DNA of 20,158 nt, from NCBI GenBank assembly GCA_934091015.1, contig CAKOKM010000024.1, positions 1 through 20,158 of the forward strand. Reading direction: 5' to 3'. Source of the DNA: an uncultured Bacilli bacterium. GTDB taxonomy: Bacteria; Bacillota_I; Bacilli_A; RF39; UBA660. This document shows positions 1-7,424 of this stretch, piece after piece. Position numbers and translations under genes: made by a program. Below the pieces are notes generated by a model that had not been told where the DNA came from, did no database searches, and saw nothing but the letters and a program-made list of their open reading frames with translations. Position 1 is the first letter of the stretch. Each line of letters begins with the position of its first letter.

Positions 1-1011
1 TATAATAAAGGAGCAACCTTTAATGGAAAGATATTAATAAATGATGCATTATCAACCGAGATAGCAGGCCAAACAGCAGTAGATACAATAGATAGACAAT
101 TAGAAACCCAAGATAATAGTTTATATTTAACAAAAATATTTACTGATAATACACCAGATAAAAATGTTAGATTTACCAGAAATGAATCATTATTAAATAC
201 AACAACAGTATCAAATCAAAACCAGAATTATTATGAAACAAGATTGTTAGGAACAACTTTACAAATATCAAATTACATAAAAATATTTGGACAACGTGCC
301 CAAATAATAGGAGTGTTCAAAGTTAAAAATGTCGACACTGGAGAATATGAAAGATTATTGAAAGTTCAACTTGATAATTATGTCTATAAACCATTTGATA
401 CAAATGGAACAAATAATTGGGAAACATCCAGCTTAATACAAACATTAAACAGTGAAGACAATTTAAATGAATATTACAATTATTATAAAGATTATTTTAG
501 TTCATCAAAAAGTGGTAGTACTTATTTTGATTATGACAATGATTTTGGAACAGTTGATTCAAATACTTATATTGGTGTAATCGCTAATGTAGAATGGGAT
601 ATTGGAGGATTAGATAGTTTAAATGTAAGTTTAGAAGATGCATATAAACAAGAAAGAGGACTAACACTATATACCACAAATAAGAAAACATGGACAGGCA
701 AAATCGGATTACCAAGTTTAACTGATTACTTATATGATAAATTAGGAGCTGATTGTGCAAGTGATTTATCAACTTGTTCAACACTTGCAAATTTAGTATC
801 TGCTCCATCCGTTAATTTAACCTTAACAAAAGATAATACATCTATATCAAATATGTACCTATATGATTATAATTATCGTGCACCAAAATCAACATCTACA
901 GGTGGCAATGTATATCCAACATTTTATTTAAAAAAAGATGTTAAATTTGCATGTGGAGATGGAAGCGGTAATAATCCTTATGCAATCACATATGAGGAAT
1001 GTTTAAGTTAG
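1..1011 (+). CDS. Probable surface/pseudopilin-like protein, C-terminal part (5' truncated by window edge)
   Basis: The reading frame is open from base 1 and ends with TAA at 1009-1011, leaving 336 residues. The TTG at 244 is internal and has no ribosome site, so the true start lies before the window. The fragment is rich in Asn, Thr, Ser and Tyr, has no membrane segment, and contains a Cys pair (CASDLSTC, about residues 255-262). It ends with a stretch reading YPTFYLKKDV followed by GDGSGNNPY. From memory, a WxGKIGL segment (here WTGKIGL) followed by a YLKSNVxxxxGDGSxxNPY-type tail occurs in secreted proteins of uncultured Firmicutes, some of which have a prepilin-like N-terminus. That assignment is inference, since the N-terminus is missing. 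The composition fits an extracellular protein. A terminator follows at once, so it is the last gene of its unit. Confidence 0.75.
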   Translation, partial: YNKGATFNGKILINDALSTEIAGQTAVDTIDRQLETQDNSLYLTKIFTDNTPDKNVRFTRNESLLNTTTVSNQNQNYYETRLLGTTLQISNYIKIFGQRAQIIGVFKVKNVDTGEYERLLKVQLDNYVYKPFDTNGTNNWETSSLIQTLNSEDNLNEYYNYYKDYFSSSKSGSTYFDYDNDFGTVDSNTYIGVIANVEWDIGGLDSLNVSLEDAYKQERGLTLYTTNKKTWTGKIGLPSLTDYLYDKLGADCASDLSTCSTLANLVSAPSVNLTLTKDNTSISNMYLYDYNYRAPKSTSTGGNVYPTFYLKKDVKFACGDGSGNNPYAITYEECLS

Positions 1012-1063
1012 ATAATTCATTCAGTACATTTTAATTATTAATATAATTATAAGAAATTAATTT

Positions 1064-1096
1064 AAAAAATCACTAAAAAGTATTGGTGATTTTTTT
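1064..1096 (+). terminator. Rho-independent terminator of the 5' surface-protein gene
   Basis: The arms AAAAAATCAC (1064-1073) and GTGATTTTTT (1086-1095) are perfectly complementary around a 12-nt loop, and the 3' arm is itself the T-run. It lies 53 nt after the stop codon at 1011. Confidence 0.8.
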
Positions 1097-1142
1097 GTAT
1101 AATATTTTATTCTAAAAATTTTAAATATTTAACTAAAATTAT

Positions 1143-1170
1143 TTGCTTTAATCAACTTAAATGATATACT
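1143..1170 (+). promoter_or_regulatory. Extended -10 promoter of the flippase/hydrolase/YjbR operon
   Basis: TTGCTT at 1143-1148 is a fair -35. After a 16-nt spacer comes TATACT at 1165-1170, preceded by TG at 1162-1163 (TGn extended -10). The ATG at 1161 lies inside this promoter, which rules it out as the start of the next gene. Confidence 0.65.
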
Positions 1171-1193
1171 TGATTATAGTGGAGAAAAAGTAT

Positions 1194-2228
1194 ATGAAAA
1201 ATAAAAAATTGTTAATATCATCTTGTATATTTGTTTTATTATTTGCTGTAACATTTGGAATTCTTTTTCTAACTTACAGTGTAGATGATTTATTATTATG
1301 TTTAAAAATGATTAAAGGTACTTCTTATTTGATTATGGGAATTGCTATAATGACTTTTTTTATTTTAGAAGCAATCTATTTTAAAATGATTTTTAAATCT
1401 TTAGATGAGAATATATCATTTAAAAGATGTATGCATTATTCATTTGTTGAATTCTTCTTTAGTGGTATTACGCCTGGATCTACCGGTGGGCAGCCAATTC
1501 AGTTATATTATATGAATAAAGATAAAATACCTATGAAGAAAAGTATGATAGCTTTAATTTTAAATACAATTCTATTTAAATTATTTTTTGTTGTAACTGG
1601 AATATTAATAATTATATTTAAATTCAATTATATTTCTACTAGTAAAACTATTGTTAAAGTTTTATTCTTCATTGGTTTAACTTATGATGTAGTAGCAATC
1701 ATTTTATGTCTATTATTAATGTATAATCAAAAATTAATAAGTAAAATATTAACATTTTTTTACAAAATATATAATAAAATCACAAATAAAAATGTAGATT
1801 ATAAAACTAAAATTAAGGATATTACTGAATCATATATTGAAGAAGCAAATTACATTAAAAATAATATTGGATGTTTAATATTATCAACTATCTTAGTTTT
1901 CTTGCAACGTACTATTATGTTTTCAATAATTTACATTATCTATATAAGTATTAATTCTAATCCAGTATTAAATTATTTTGATATAGTAATGTTGCAATTA
2001 TTCGTTCAACAGTCATTAGAAGTAACACTACTACCAGGACAAGCTGGTGTAGGAGAGTACATAACCGGATTATTATATACCAAAATATTTGATAACTTAT
2101 CTATTCAGGGAATGATGCTAAATAGATTGTTTATGTTTTATTTACCACTTTTAATCTCATTTACAGCTGTGATGATTGGTGTAAGAACTTTATATAATAA
2201 AACAAATTCTAAGGAATTGGAGAAATAA
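1194..2228 (+). CDS. Flippase-like integral membrane protein (LPG_synthase_TM / UPF0104 family)
   Basis: A 344-residue polytopic membrane protein. The start is ATG 1194, with GGAG at 1181-1184 and an extended -10 at 1165-1170; the in-frame ATG at 1161 lies within that promoter. Two family motifs are visible: SGITPGSTGGQPIQLYYM at about residues 90-107 and LPGQAGVGEY at about 280-289. These match the lysylphosphatidylglycerol-synthase transmembrane family (PF03706), whose members include the MprF flippase domain and stand-alone putative lipid or glycolipid translocases. There is no soluble GNAT-like synthase domain, so it probably moves rather than makes a lipid; the substrate is unknown. It ends 3 nt before the next gene, whose Shine-Dalgarno (GGAG, 2219-2222) lies inside this coding sequence, so the two are translationally linked. 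Confidence 0.85.
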   Translation: MKNKKLLISSCIFVLLFAVTFGILFLTYSVDDLLLCLKMIKGTSYLIMGIAIMTFFILEAIYFKMIFKSLDENISFKRCMHYSFVEFFFSGITPGSTGGQPIQLYYMNKDKIPMKKSMIALILNTILFKLFFVVTGILIIIFKFNYISTSKTIVKVLFFIGLTYDVVAIILCLLLMYNQKLISKILTFFYKIYNKITNKNVDYKTKIKDITESYIEEANYIKNNIGCLILSTILVFLQRTIMFSIIYIIYISINSNPVLNYFDIVMLQLFVQQSLEVTLLPGQAGVGEYITGLLYTKIFDNLSIQGMMLNRLFMFYLPLLISFTAVMIGVRTLYNKTNSKELEK

Positions 2229-2231
2229 ATT

Positions 2232-3308
2232 ATGAGCAGTATCAATGATTATATTAAATGGAGAGGAGATCTTAGATTTTCTAATGAACACAAATTTAAT
2301 GAACTAGACAGCTTAATATTAGCTAGATTTTCTTATTTGATATTTCATAAAATTGAGATGAATAAAGTAGAAACAATTGAATCAATATCTAAAAAAATGA
2401 TTCATTTTAAAAATAATGAATTTCTATTTAATGGTGATAAGGAAATGATCACTCTTCTAGGAAAATCACGTCGATTCAAAGATTTAAAAGTAACTGATTA
2501 CGTTAGAAATAACAGTAAAAAAGAAGAACAACAATTTAGTGCTTTAGTTATCCATATTTCTAAAAAGTCATTATACATATCTTTTGTTGGAACTGATGAA
2601 AACCTTTATGGTTGGAAAGAAGACTTTAATATGGCTTTCATGGATGAAGTTCCTTGTCAAAAATTAGGTACATCATATTTAAATCAAATTGCCCAAAAAT
2701 ATTGGTATAAAAAAATTAGAATAGGTGGCCATTCCAAAGGAGGAAATATAGCTCTTTATTCTGCATTAACTGCTAATAAAAACATTCAAAAAAGAATTAT
2801 AAAAGTATATAACTATGATGGACCTGGTTTAAATGAATCAATTTATAGCAAACATAATAATAAAAATATAATAAACAAAATGGAAACATATCTTCCTCAA
2901 GATTCTATTGTTGGTGCTTTATTTGAACATAAAGAAAAGATAACAACAGTTAAAAGCAATCAAACCTTTTTATTAGAACATGATATATTTTCATGGGAAG
3001 TATTAAAAGATGACTTAGTTTTATCTACTGTTAAATTTAATAAAAGTGCTGGCTTAGATAAAGCAATTAAGGATTATTTTGCTAATACTACTAAAGAAGA
3101 AAGAAAAATAGTAATAGATACATTTTATGATATCCTAGAAACATCTAAAATTGAAAGTACTTATGATTTATTTAAAAAATATCCTATCATATTACCAAAA
3201 ATGCTTTTAAAATATAAAAGTTTATCTAAAATAGACCGTACAAAAATTCTTTCATTAATAAATGCCATAATAAAAACATATTTAACTAAAAATAAAAAAG
3301 TAAAATAA
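2232..3308 (+). CDS. DUF2974 (Mbeg1-like) alpha/beta-hydrolase
   Basis: A 358-residue protein without signal peptide or membrane segment. It carries a lipase-like nucleophile elbow GGHSKGG with Ser168, preceded by the strand SFVGTDE (about 117-123). A segment NYDGPG (194-199) and an LEHDIFSW motif with His250 follow, giving a plausible Ser-Asp-His triad (the exact Asp is my guess). This order is that of DUF2974 proteins (PF11187), uncharacterised hydrolases common in Firmicutes. The C-terminal hundred residues are Lys-rich and helical. The GGAG at 2219-2222 is the ribosome site. Its position between a lipid-flippase-like gene and a YjbR gene suggests an ester or lipid substrate, but the sequence does not show which. 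Confidence 0.85.
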   Translation: MSSINDYIKWRGDLRFSNEHKFNELDSLILARFSYLIFHKIEMNKVETIESISKKMIHFKNNEFLFNGDKEMITLLGKSRRFKDLKVTDYVRNNSKKEEQQFSALVIHISKKSLYISFVGTDENLYGWKEDFNMAFMDEVPCQKLGTSYLNQIAQKYWYKKIRIGGHSKGGNIALYSALTANKNIQKRIIKVYNYDGPGLNESIYSKHNNKNIINKMETYLPQDSIVGALFEHKEKITTVKSNQTFLLEHDIFSWEVLKDDLVLSTVKFNKSAGLDKAIKDYFANTTKEERKIVIDTFYDILETSKIESTYDLFKKYPIILPKMLLKYKSLSKIDRTKILSLINAIIKTYLTKNKKVK

Positions 3309-3309
3309 T

Positions 3310-3981
3310 ATGGATATAGAATACGAATTATTTAAAAAGTCTTCTTTTAACTATCCTAATTTAATTAAATATGGCTTTATTAAAGAATTAAATAGTTATA
3401 AATATGAAAAAAATATTTTAAATAGCAATTTTAAAATTATAATAAATGTTAAAGATAACAAGTTAATAAGTAAAATAATAGATTTAAATTTTAATGATGA
3501 ATATTTAAATTTTAAAGTAAATTCTAATTTAAGTATAAATAATAAAATTAAGGAAGAATATGAATTAATTTTAAGAGATATTAAAGAAAAGTGTACAACA
3601 GAATCAAATTTTATATTTAAACAATCTAATGATATTTGTAATTATATTTATAAAAAATATAAAATAAAACCAGAATTTCTTTGGGATACAAGTCCTGATA
3701 ATGGAGTATTTAGAAATAAATATAATAAGAAATGGTTTGGAATTATTCTAAATGTATCAAAAAATAAATTAGATTCAAACTATAAACAAGAAGAAGTTGA
3801 AGTAATAAATATTAAATTAGATGAAATTATGATAAACGAATTACTTAAAGAAAAAGGGTTTTTTAAAGCCTTTCATATGAATAAAAAAAGTTGGATAAGT
3901 ATTATTTTAGATTCAAGTTTAGACAATGAAATAATTTATTCTTTAATAGATCAAAGCTTTGATATTATAAATAAAAAATAA
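3310..3981 (+). CDS. MmcQ/YjbR family protein with N-terminal extension
   Basis: A 223-residue cytosolic protein. The C-terminal half (from about residue 105) has the YjbR signature: a segment reading DNGVFRNKYNKKWFGII, then a conserved strand INIKLDE, then FKAFHMNKKSWISIILD near residues 189-205. This is the CyaY-like 'double-wing' fold of PF04237, often labelled DNA-binding although biochemical proof is thin. The first hundred residues form a separate Lys/Asn-rich domain that I recall accompanies longer family members. The ATG follows the upstream stop after a single base (TAA-T-ATG) and there is no purine-rich ribosome site, so translation probably depends on re-initiation by ribosomes finishing the hydrolase gene. 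No clear terminator is seen after it. Confidence 0.8.
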   Translation: MDIEYELFKKSSFNYPNLIKYGFIKELNSYKYEKNILNSNFKIIINVKDNKLISKIIDLNFNDEYLNFKVNSNLSINNKIKEEYELILRDIKEKCTTESNFIFKQSNDICNYIYKKYKIKPEFLWDTSPDNGVFRNKYNKKWFGIILNVSKNKLDSNYKQEEVEVINIKLDEIMINELLKEKGFFKAFHMNKKSWISIILDSSLDNEIIYSLIDQSFDIINKK

Positions 3982-4046
3982 TAATTAGAATATAATTAAA
4001 TGGTAAATAATATGTTAAGTAAAAGTCTAACAAGTGTAAACTTATA

Positions 4047-4076
4047 TTTACATAATAATTCCATTGTGGTTATAAT
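4047..4076 (+). promoter_or_regulatory. Promoter of mraY
   Basis: TTTACA (4047-4052), an 18-nt spacer and a perfect TATAAT (4071-4076), followed by AGAGGTG (4084-4090) and ATG at 4098. This is the best match to the housekeeping sigma consensus among the hexamer pairs I marked. Confidence 0.75.
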
Positions 4077-4097
4077 TAACAAAAGAGGTGTGAATTT

Positions 4098-5090
4098 ATG
4101 CTAATATTAGCAAAATCATTATTAGGATTAATGTTAGGGTTTGTATTATCACTTATATTGTCTGTTATTACAATACCTTTATTAAAAAAATTACATATTG
4201 GACAAAGTGTAAGTCATACAATAAATGAAAGACATTTAAAAAAAGAAGGAACTCCTACCATGGGAGGAATAATCTTTATATTAACTACTTTGATTATAAT
4301 GATTGTTCTTTATCTAAGAGGAAGTATAGAGTATAGTTATAATTTAATCATACTAATAATTACATTCTTATCTTATGCCTTGCTTGGATTTATTGATGAT
4401 TTCTTAAAAGTAAGATATCACAACAATAAAGGAATACCAACACTAGTTAAGTTGCTTTTTCAAACCATAATCGCTATTATATTTTACGTAATATTTAGAA
4501 AAAATGGTGGAACACCAACTATAGAAATAACATTCTTACGTACATCTATTAATTTGGGTTGGGCATATGGATTATTTATTTTACTTGTATTAGTAGGTAC
4601 AAGCAATGCAGTAAATATTACCGATGGATTAGATGGACTTGCTGGAGGATTATCAGTTATTACTTTCTTAGCATATGGAGTTATAACTTGGGGAACAACC
4701 TGGTTAACAGGTTATCAAGATATTGCCATATTTTCATTCGTTTTAACTGGAGCAATAATGGGATTTTTAGTATTTAACTCATATCCTGCTAGAGTATTTA
4801 TGGGCGATACCGGTTCCTTAGCGTTAGGTGCTGCTCTTGCAACAATTGCAATACTTACAAGACATGAAATTTCATTAATATTAATTGGTGGTGTATTTGT
4901 AGTTGAAACATTATCAAGTTTAATTCAAATTATTGCCATTAGAAAATTCCATAAAAAGGTATTTAAAAAAGCCCCATTACATCATCATTTTGAAGAATTA
5001 GGCTGGGAAGAAATAGACATAGTTAAGTTATTTTGGACTATCGGATTCTTATTATCAATGATAGGTGTAATATATGGAGTTTGGTTATAA
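4098..5090 (+). CDS. mraY: Phospho-N-acetylmuramoyl-pentapeptide transferase
   Basis: A 330-residue polytopic membrane enzyme that transfers phospho-MurNAc-pentapeptide from UDP to undecaprenyl phosphate, making lipid I on the inner face of the membrane. All diagnostic motifs are present: EGTPTMGG (50-57), the catalytic Asp pair in FIDDFLK (D100, D101), NITDGLDG (173-180), MGDTGS with D237, and KAPLHHHFEE with the triple His 295-297. Length is normal for the family. The start has AGAGGTG seven bases upstream. In most bacteria mraY sits in the dcw cluster between murF and murD; here it is a single-gene unit with its own promoter and terminator, while an ftsW-type gene lies 3.7 kb away in the opposite direction, so the cluster is broken up in this genome. 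Confidence 0.97.
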   Translation: MLILAKSLLGLMLGFVLSLILSVITIPLLKKLHIGQSVSHTINERHLKKEGTPTMGGIIFILTTLIIMIVLYLRGSIEYSYNLIILIITFLSYALLGFIDDFLKVRYHNNKGIPTLVKLLFQTIIAIIFYVIFRKNGGTPTIEITFLRTSINLGWAYGLFILLVLVGTSNAVNITDGLDGLAGGLSVITFLAYGVITWGTTWLTGYQDIAIFSFVLTGAIMGFLVFNSYPARVFMGDTGSLALGAALATIAILTRHEISLILIGGVFVVETLSSLIQIIAIRKFHKKVFKKAPLHHHFEELGWEEIDIVKLFWTIGFLLSMIGVIYGVWL

Positions 5091-5117
5091 AGCACAAATT
5101 AATGTGCTTTTTCTTTT
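5089..5117 (+). terminator. Rho-independent terminator of mraY, overlapping its stop codon
   Basis: Stem AAAGCACA (5089-5096) and TGTGCTTT (5103-5110) with a 6-nt loop, followed by a T-rich tail. The first two bases of the stem are the last two of the mraY TAA. Confidence 0.9.
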
Positions 5118-5126
5118 ACTTAAATC

Positions 5127-5217
5127 AAAAGTGGGTGCAAAAAGGTGTAAATTAGAGTAAAAAGTGGGTGCAAAAAGGTGTAAATTAGAGTAAAAAGTGG
5201 GTACAAAAAGGTGTAAA
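5127..5217 (+). repeat. Tandem 33-bp direct repeats (about 2.7 copies) upstream of the first DUF4143 ATPase
   Basis: GTGGG recurs at 5131, 5164 and 5197, an exact 33-bp period. Copies 1 and 2 are identical. Copy 3 changes GTGC to GTAC and diverges after about 21 bases. Each unit is GTG plus three 10-bp modules: GGTGCAAAAA, then GGTGTAAATT, then AGAGTAAAAA. Purine-GTG cores and A-tracts therefore recur roughly every helical turn. The array ends 37 bp before the -10 box of the ATPase gene, so it is well placed to be an operator for a multimeric regulator or a bent upstream element. There are no spacers, so it is not a CRISPR. Confidence 0.9.
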
Positions 5218-5228
5218 AAATATAAAAA

Positions 5229-5259
5229 ATGCCAAAAAATAAAGAAAATATGTTATACT
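5229..5259 (+). promoter_or_regulatory. Extended -10 promoter of the first DUF4143 ATPase
   Basis: TATACT at 5254-5259 preceded by TG at 5251-5252 (TGn). A weak -35 (ATGCCA, 5229-5234) sits at a 19-nt spacing. Transcription would begin near 5266, directly at the GGTGA ribosome site (5266-5270). Confidence 0.6.
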
Positions 5260-5275
5260 TGAATTGGTGATATAT

Positions 5276-6592
5276 ATGCAAAGAAAAATATATAATGATT
5301 TAATTAATTGGAAAAAAACTAATGAATTTAAACCATTAATGGTTTTAGGAGTTAGACAATGTGGAAAAACCTATATTATAGATGAATTTTGCCAAAAAGA
5401 GTTTAAATATTATAAAAAGCTAAATTTATTAGAAAACACAGATGTTGTTAATTTATATAAATCGGATGATTCATCCGAAAAAAAGTATAATAATTTAAAA
5501 TTAATATTAGATTTTGATTTTGATAAAGAAGATAGTATTTTATTTATCGATGAAATTCAAGTTTGTGAAGAGTTAATATCCGAATTAAAGTTTTTTAATG
5601 AAAAACATAGCAACGTTAGAATAATATGTGCTGGATCACTTTTAGGAGTTAAATTATCAAGATTAACAAAACCATTTCCTGTTGGTAAAGTTACAAGATT
5701 ATATATGTATCCAATGGATTTCGAAGAATTTTTAATTGCCAATAACCAAGAAATGTTACTAAATAAAATAAAAGAATGTTTTAGTAAAAATGAACAAATG
5801 GGTATAATTCATGAAAAAGCACTAGACTATTATAAAAAATATTTATTATCAGGTGGAATGCCAAACAGTATAAAAAGTCTTTTAGCTTGTCAAAATGATT
5901 ATTTTAATTATAATCTAAACATATTAAACGATATTATAGAAGATTATAAAAATGATATGAATAGTCATGTTGCAAATACAAGTGAAACATTAAAAATTCG
6001 TAAAATCTATAATTCACTTGCATCTCAACTTCAAAATGCATCTAAAAAGTTTCAATATTCAGTAGTGGATAAAGATGCAAAATCTAGGGACTATTCTTTA
6101 CCACTAGATTGGTTAATTGAAAGTAATATGATTCAAATTTGTAAATGTGTCAAAAGACCTGAAAAACCATTACTAGGATTTGTTGATGAAAGTACGTTTA
6201 AAATTTATTATTCTGATGTAGGTATTTTTAATCGTTTACTTAATAATGATATTAAAACTATTCTTTTAGATGATATGAAAATATATAAAGGAATAATTAC
6301 TGAAAATTATGTTGCAAATGAGTTAAAAGCAAATGGTATCAATTTATTATATTGGAAAGGAAATAGAGAATCAGAGGTAGATTTTTTAATAACGACTAAA
6401 GAAGATGGAATTATTCCTATTGAAGTAAAAGCAGATAGTAACACACAATCAAAAAGTTTAAATGTTTATAACAATCTATATTCACCAAAATACATGATAA
6501 GAATTAGCACAAAAGATTTTGGATATAATCCAGATAGCAAAATCAAATCTATCCCATTATATGCAACATTTTTAATAAAAGAGTTAATATAA
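5276..6592 (+). CDS. AAA_14 ATPase with C-terminal DUF4143 (nuclease-like) domain, type with intact E-D-ExK
   Basis: A 438-residue cytosolic protein. ATG 5276 is chosen because GGTGA lies exactly 5 nt upstream; the TTG at 5264 overlaps that ribosome site. The N-terminal AAA domain has Walker A GVRQCGKT (25-32), Walker B ILFIDEIQ (88-95) and a sensor-like AGSLLG (119-124). The C-terminal DUF4143 part carries GIITENYVANEL with E343, then a segment reading NRESEVDF with D369, then IPIEVKA with E383 and K385. This is the spacing of a PD-(D/E)XK nuclease core and looks intact. Family members are abundant in gut bacteria and archaea, usually with no known function. Here it is a monocistronic gene behind 33-bp repeats, convergent with a KsgA-like gene. 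DNA cleavage is inferred from the motif only. Confidence 0.88.
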   Translation: MQRKIYNDLINWKKTNEFKPLMVLGVRQCGKTYIIDEFCQKEFKYYKKLNLLENTDVVNLYKSDDSSEKKYNNLKLILDFDFDKEDSILFIDEIQVCEELISELKFFNEKHSNVRIICAGSLLGVKLSRLTKPFPVGKVTRLYMYPMDFEEFLIANNQEMLLNKIKECFSKNEQMGIIHEKALDYYKKYLLSGGMPNSIKSLLACQNDYFNYNLNILNDIIEDYKNDMNSHVANTSETLKIRKIYNSLASQLQNASKKFQYSVVDKDAKSRDYSLPLDWLIESNMIQICKCVKRPEKPLLGFVDESTFKIYYSDVGIFNRLLNNDIKTILLDDMKIYKGIITENYVANELKANGINLLYWKGNRESEVDFLITTKEDGIIPIEVKADSNTQSKSLNVYNNLYSPKYMIRISTKDFGYNPDSKIKSIPLYATFLIKELI

Positions 6593-6594
6593 TC

Positions 6595-6619
6595 AAAAAA
6601 ACACCAATCAAGGTGTTTT
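6595..6619. terminator. Bidirectional terminator between convergent genes
   Basis: The stem AAAACACC (6598-6605) and GGTGTTTT (6612-6619) encloses a 6-nt loop. The A-run from 6595 gives a long T-tail on the minus strand, and a shorter T-run serves the plus strand. The minus-strand stop codon (6608-6610) lies in the loop, so one hairpin ends both genes. Confidence 0.85.
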
Positions 6620-7360
6620 AATTTGGTTATATAATTCTTCTAATTCATTATTATTAATCTGACTAAACTTATTATTTAAAATACTTTCTTTAATATTTAA
6701 ATTTTTAATATAATCTTTTGCCTCTCTTTTAGTTAAATTTTTAGCTATAATTAAAGATTCTAATAAAGCATTTTTAACCAACTTATCATTTAATTTATAC
6801 ATATTTTTAAATATTAACTCTTTTTCGGAGTTATCTTTTTTAAATTCTAATTTAATAATTGAAGATACAACTCTTGGTTTAGGATTAAAACTATCTGGCA
6901 TAATATCAAAATATTTAGTTACTTTAAAATAAATATTAGTTAACAAACTTAAATTAGTAATTTTATTATTTAACACATTATCACAATATTTCTTTCCCAT
7001 AATCATATAAAGTTCTTTAAAATCTTCATTTATAATTTTATATATAAATGGTTCAATTATACTATAAGGAAGAGAAGTTATAATTTTATCTACTTTAGGA
7101 AATTCAACGTTTAAACAACTATCATACATAACCTGAATATTATCTATTTTATCAAGATAAGGTTTTAATCTAATATCCTTTTCAATTACATATAATTTTT
7201 TAACTTTTGGAGCAATTAATTTAGTTAAAGTTCCTATCCCAGGTCCTATCTCTAACACAATATCATCTTCGGATAAATTACAAATATTTATAAAACTATT
7301 AATAATATCTTTATCTATTAAAAAATGTTGATCTAATTCATCTGGATTATTTACAAACAT
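6608..7360 (-). CDS. KsgA/Dim1-family rRNA adenine dimethyltransferase-like protein with altered catalytic motif
   Basis: A 250-residue Rossmann methyltransferase. Visible motifs are DQHFLID (10-16), motif I VLEIGPGIGT (35-44) for S-adenosylmethionine, and the acidic loop VIEKD (58-62). A FNPKPRVVSSIIKL segment near residues 160-175 is characteristic of KsgA/Dim1 enzymes, which dimethylate two adenines at the 3' end of small-subunit rRNA. By eye, the central segment is closer to archaeal Dim1 than to typical bacterial KsgA. The catalytic NLPY is SLPY here (S96-Y99), so the Asn thought to contact the target adenine is replaced. Activity may be lost or changed, and a canonical ksgA probably lies elsewhere. 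ATG 7360 is preceded by GAGGTGA at a 5-nt spacing. It ends in TGA. An Erm-type role is less likely but not excluded. Confidence 0.8.
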   Translation of the reverse strand: MFVNNPDELDQHFLIDKDIINSFINICNLSEDDIVLEIGPGIGTLTKLIAPKVKKLYVIEKDIRLKPYLDKIDNIQVMYDSCLNVEFPKVDKIITSLPYSIIEPFIYKIINEDFKELYMIMGKKYCDNVLNNKITNLSLLTNIYFKVTKYFDIMPDSFNPKPRVVSSIIKLEFKKDNSEKELIFKNMYKLNDKLVKNALLESLIIAKNLTKREAKDYIKNLNIKESILNNKFSQINNNELEELYNQIKTP

Positions 7361-7378
7361 TTATGTCACCTCACTAAC

Positions 7379-7384
7379 ATTTTA
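7379..7384 (-). promoter_or_regulatory. Possible extended -10 box of the KsgA-like gene
   Basis: On the minus strand TAAAAT (complement of 7379-7384) is preceded by TGT, giving a TGn extended -10 placed 18 nt before the ATG. No convincing -35 at normal spacing is visible; TTGATA is 21 nt away. The gene may also be read from the ATPase upstream. Confidence 0.4.
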
Positions 7385-7424
7385 ACAAATAAGTAATTTA
7401 ATATCTATCAATTATATATAAAAC

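Noticed and set aside
584..808. Minus-strand open frame inside the 5' surface-protein gene
   Set aside because: It is antisense to a frame with normal residue use and has no ribosome site; the Leu/His-rich composition is that of a mirror frame.
4016..4044. Weak inverted repeat TAAGT/ACTTA before mraY
   Set aside because: Five-base arms in AT-rich DNA are not distinguishable from chance, and the mraY promoter lies after it.
5127..5217. 33-bp repeats as a CRISPR array
   Set aside because: Units are directly adjacent with no spacers, and no cas gene is present.
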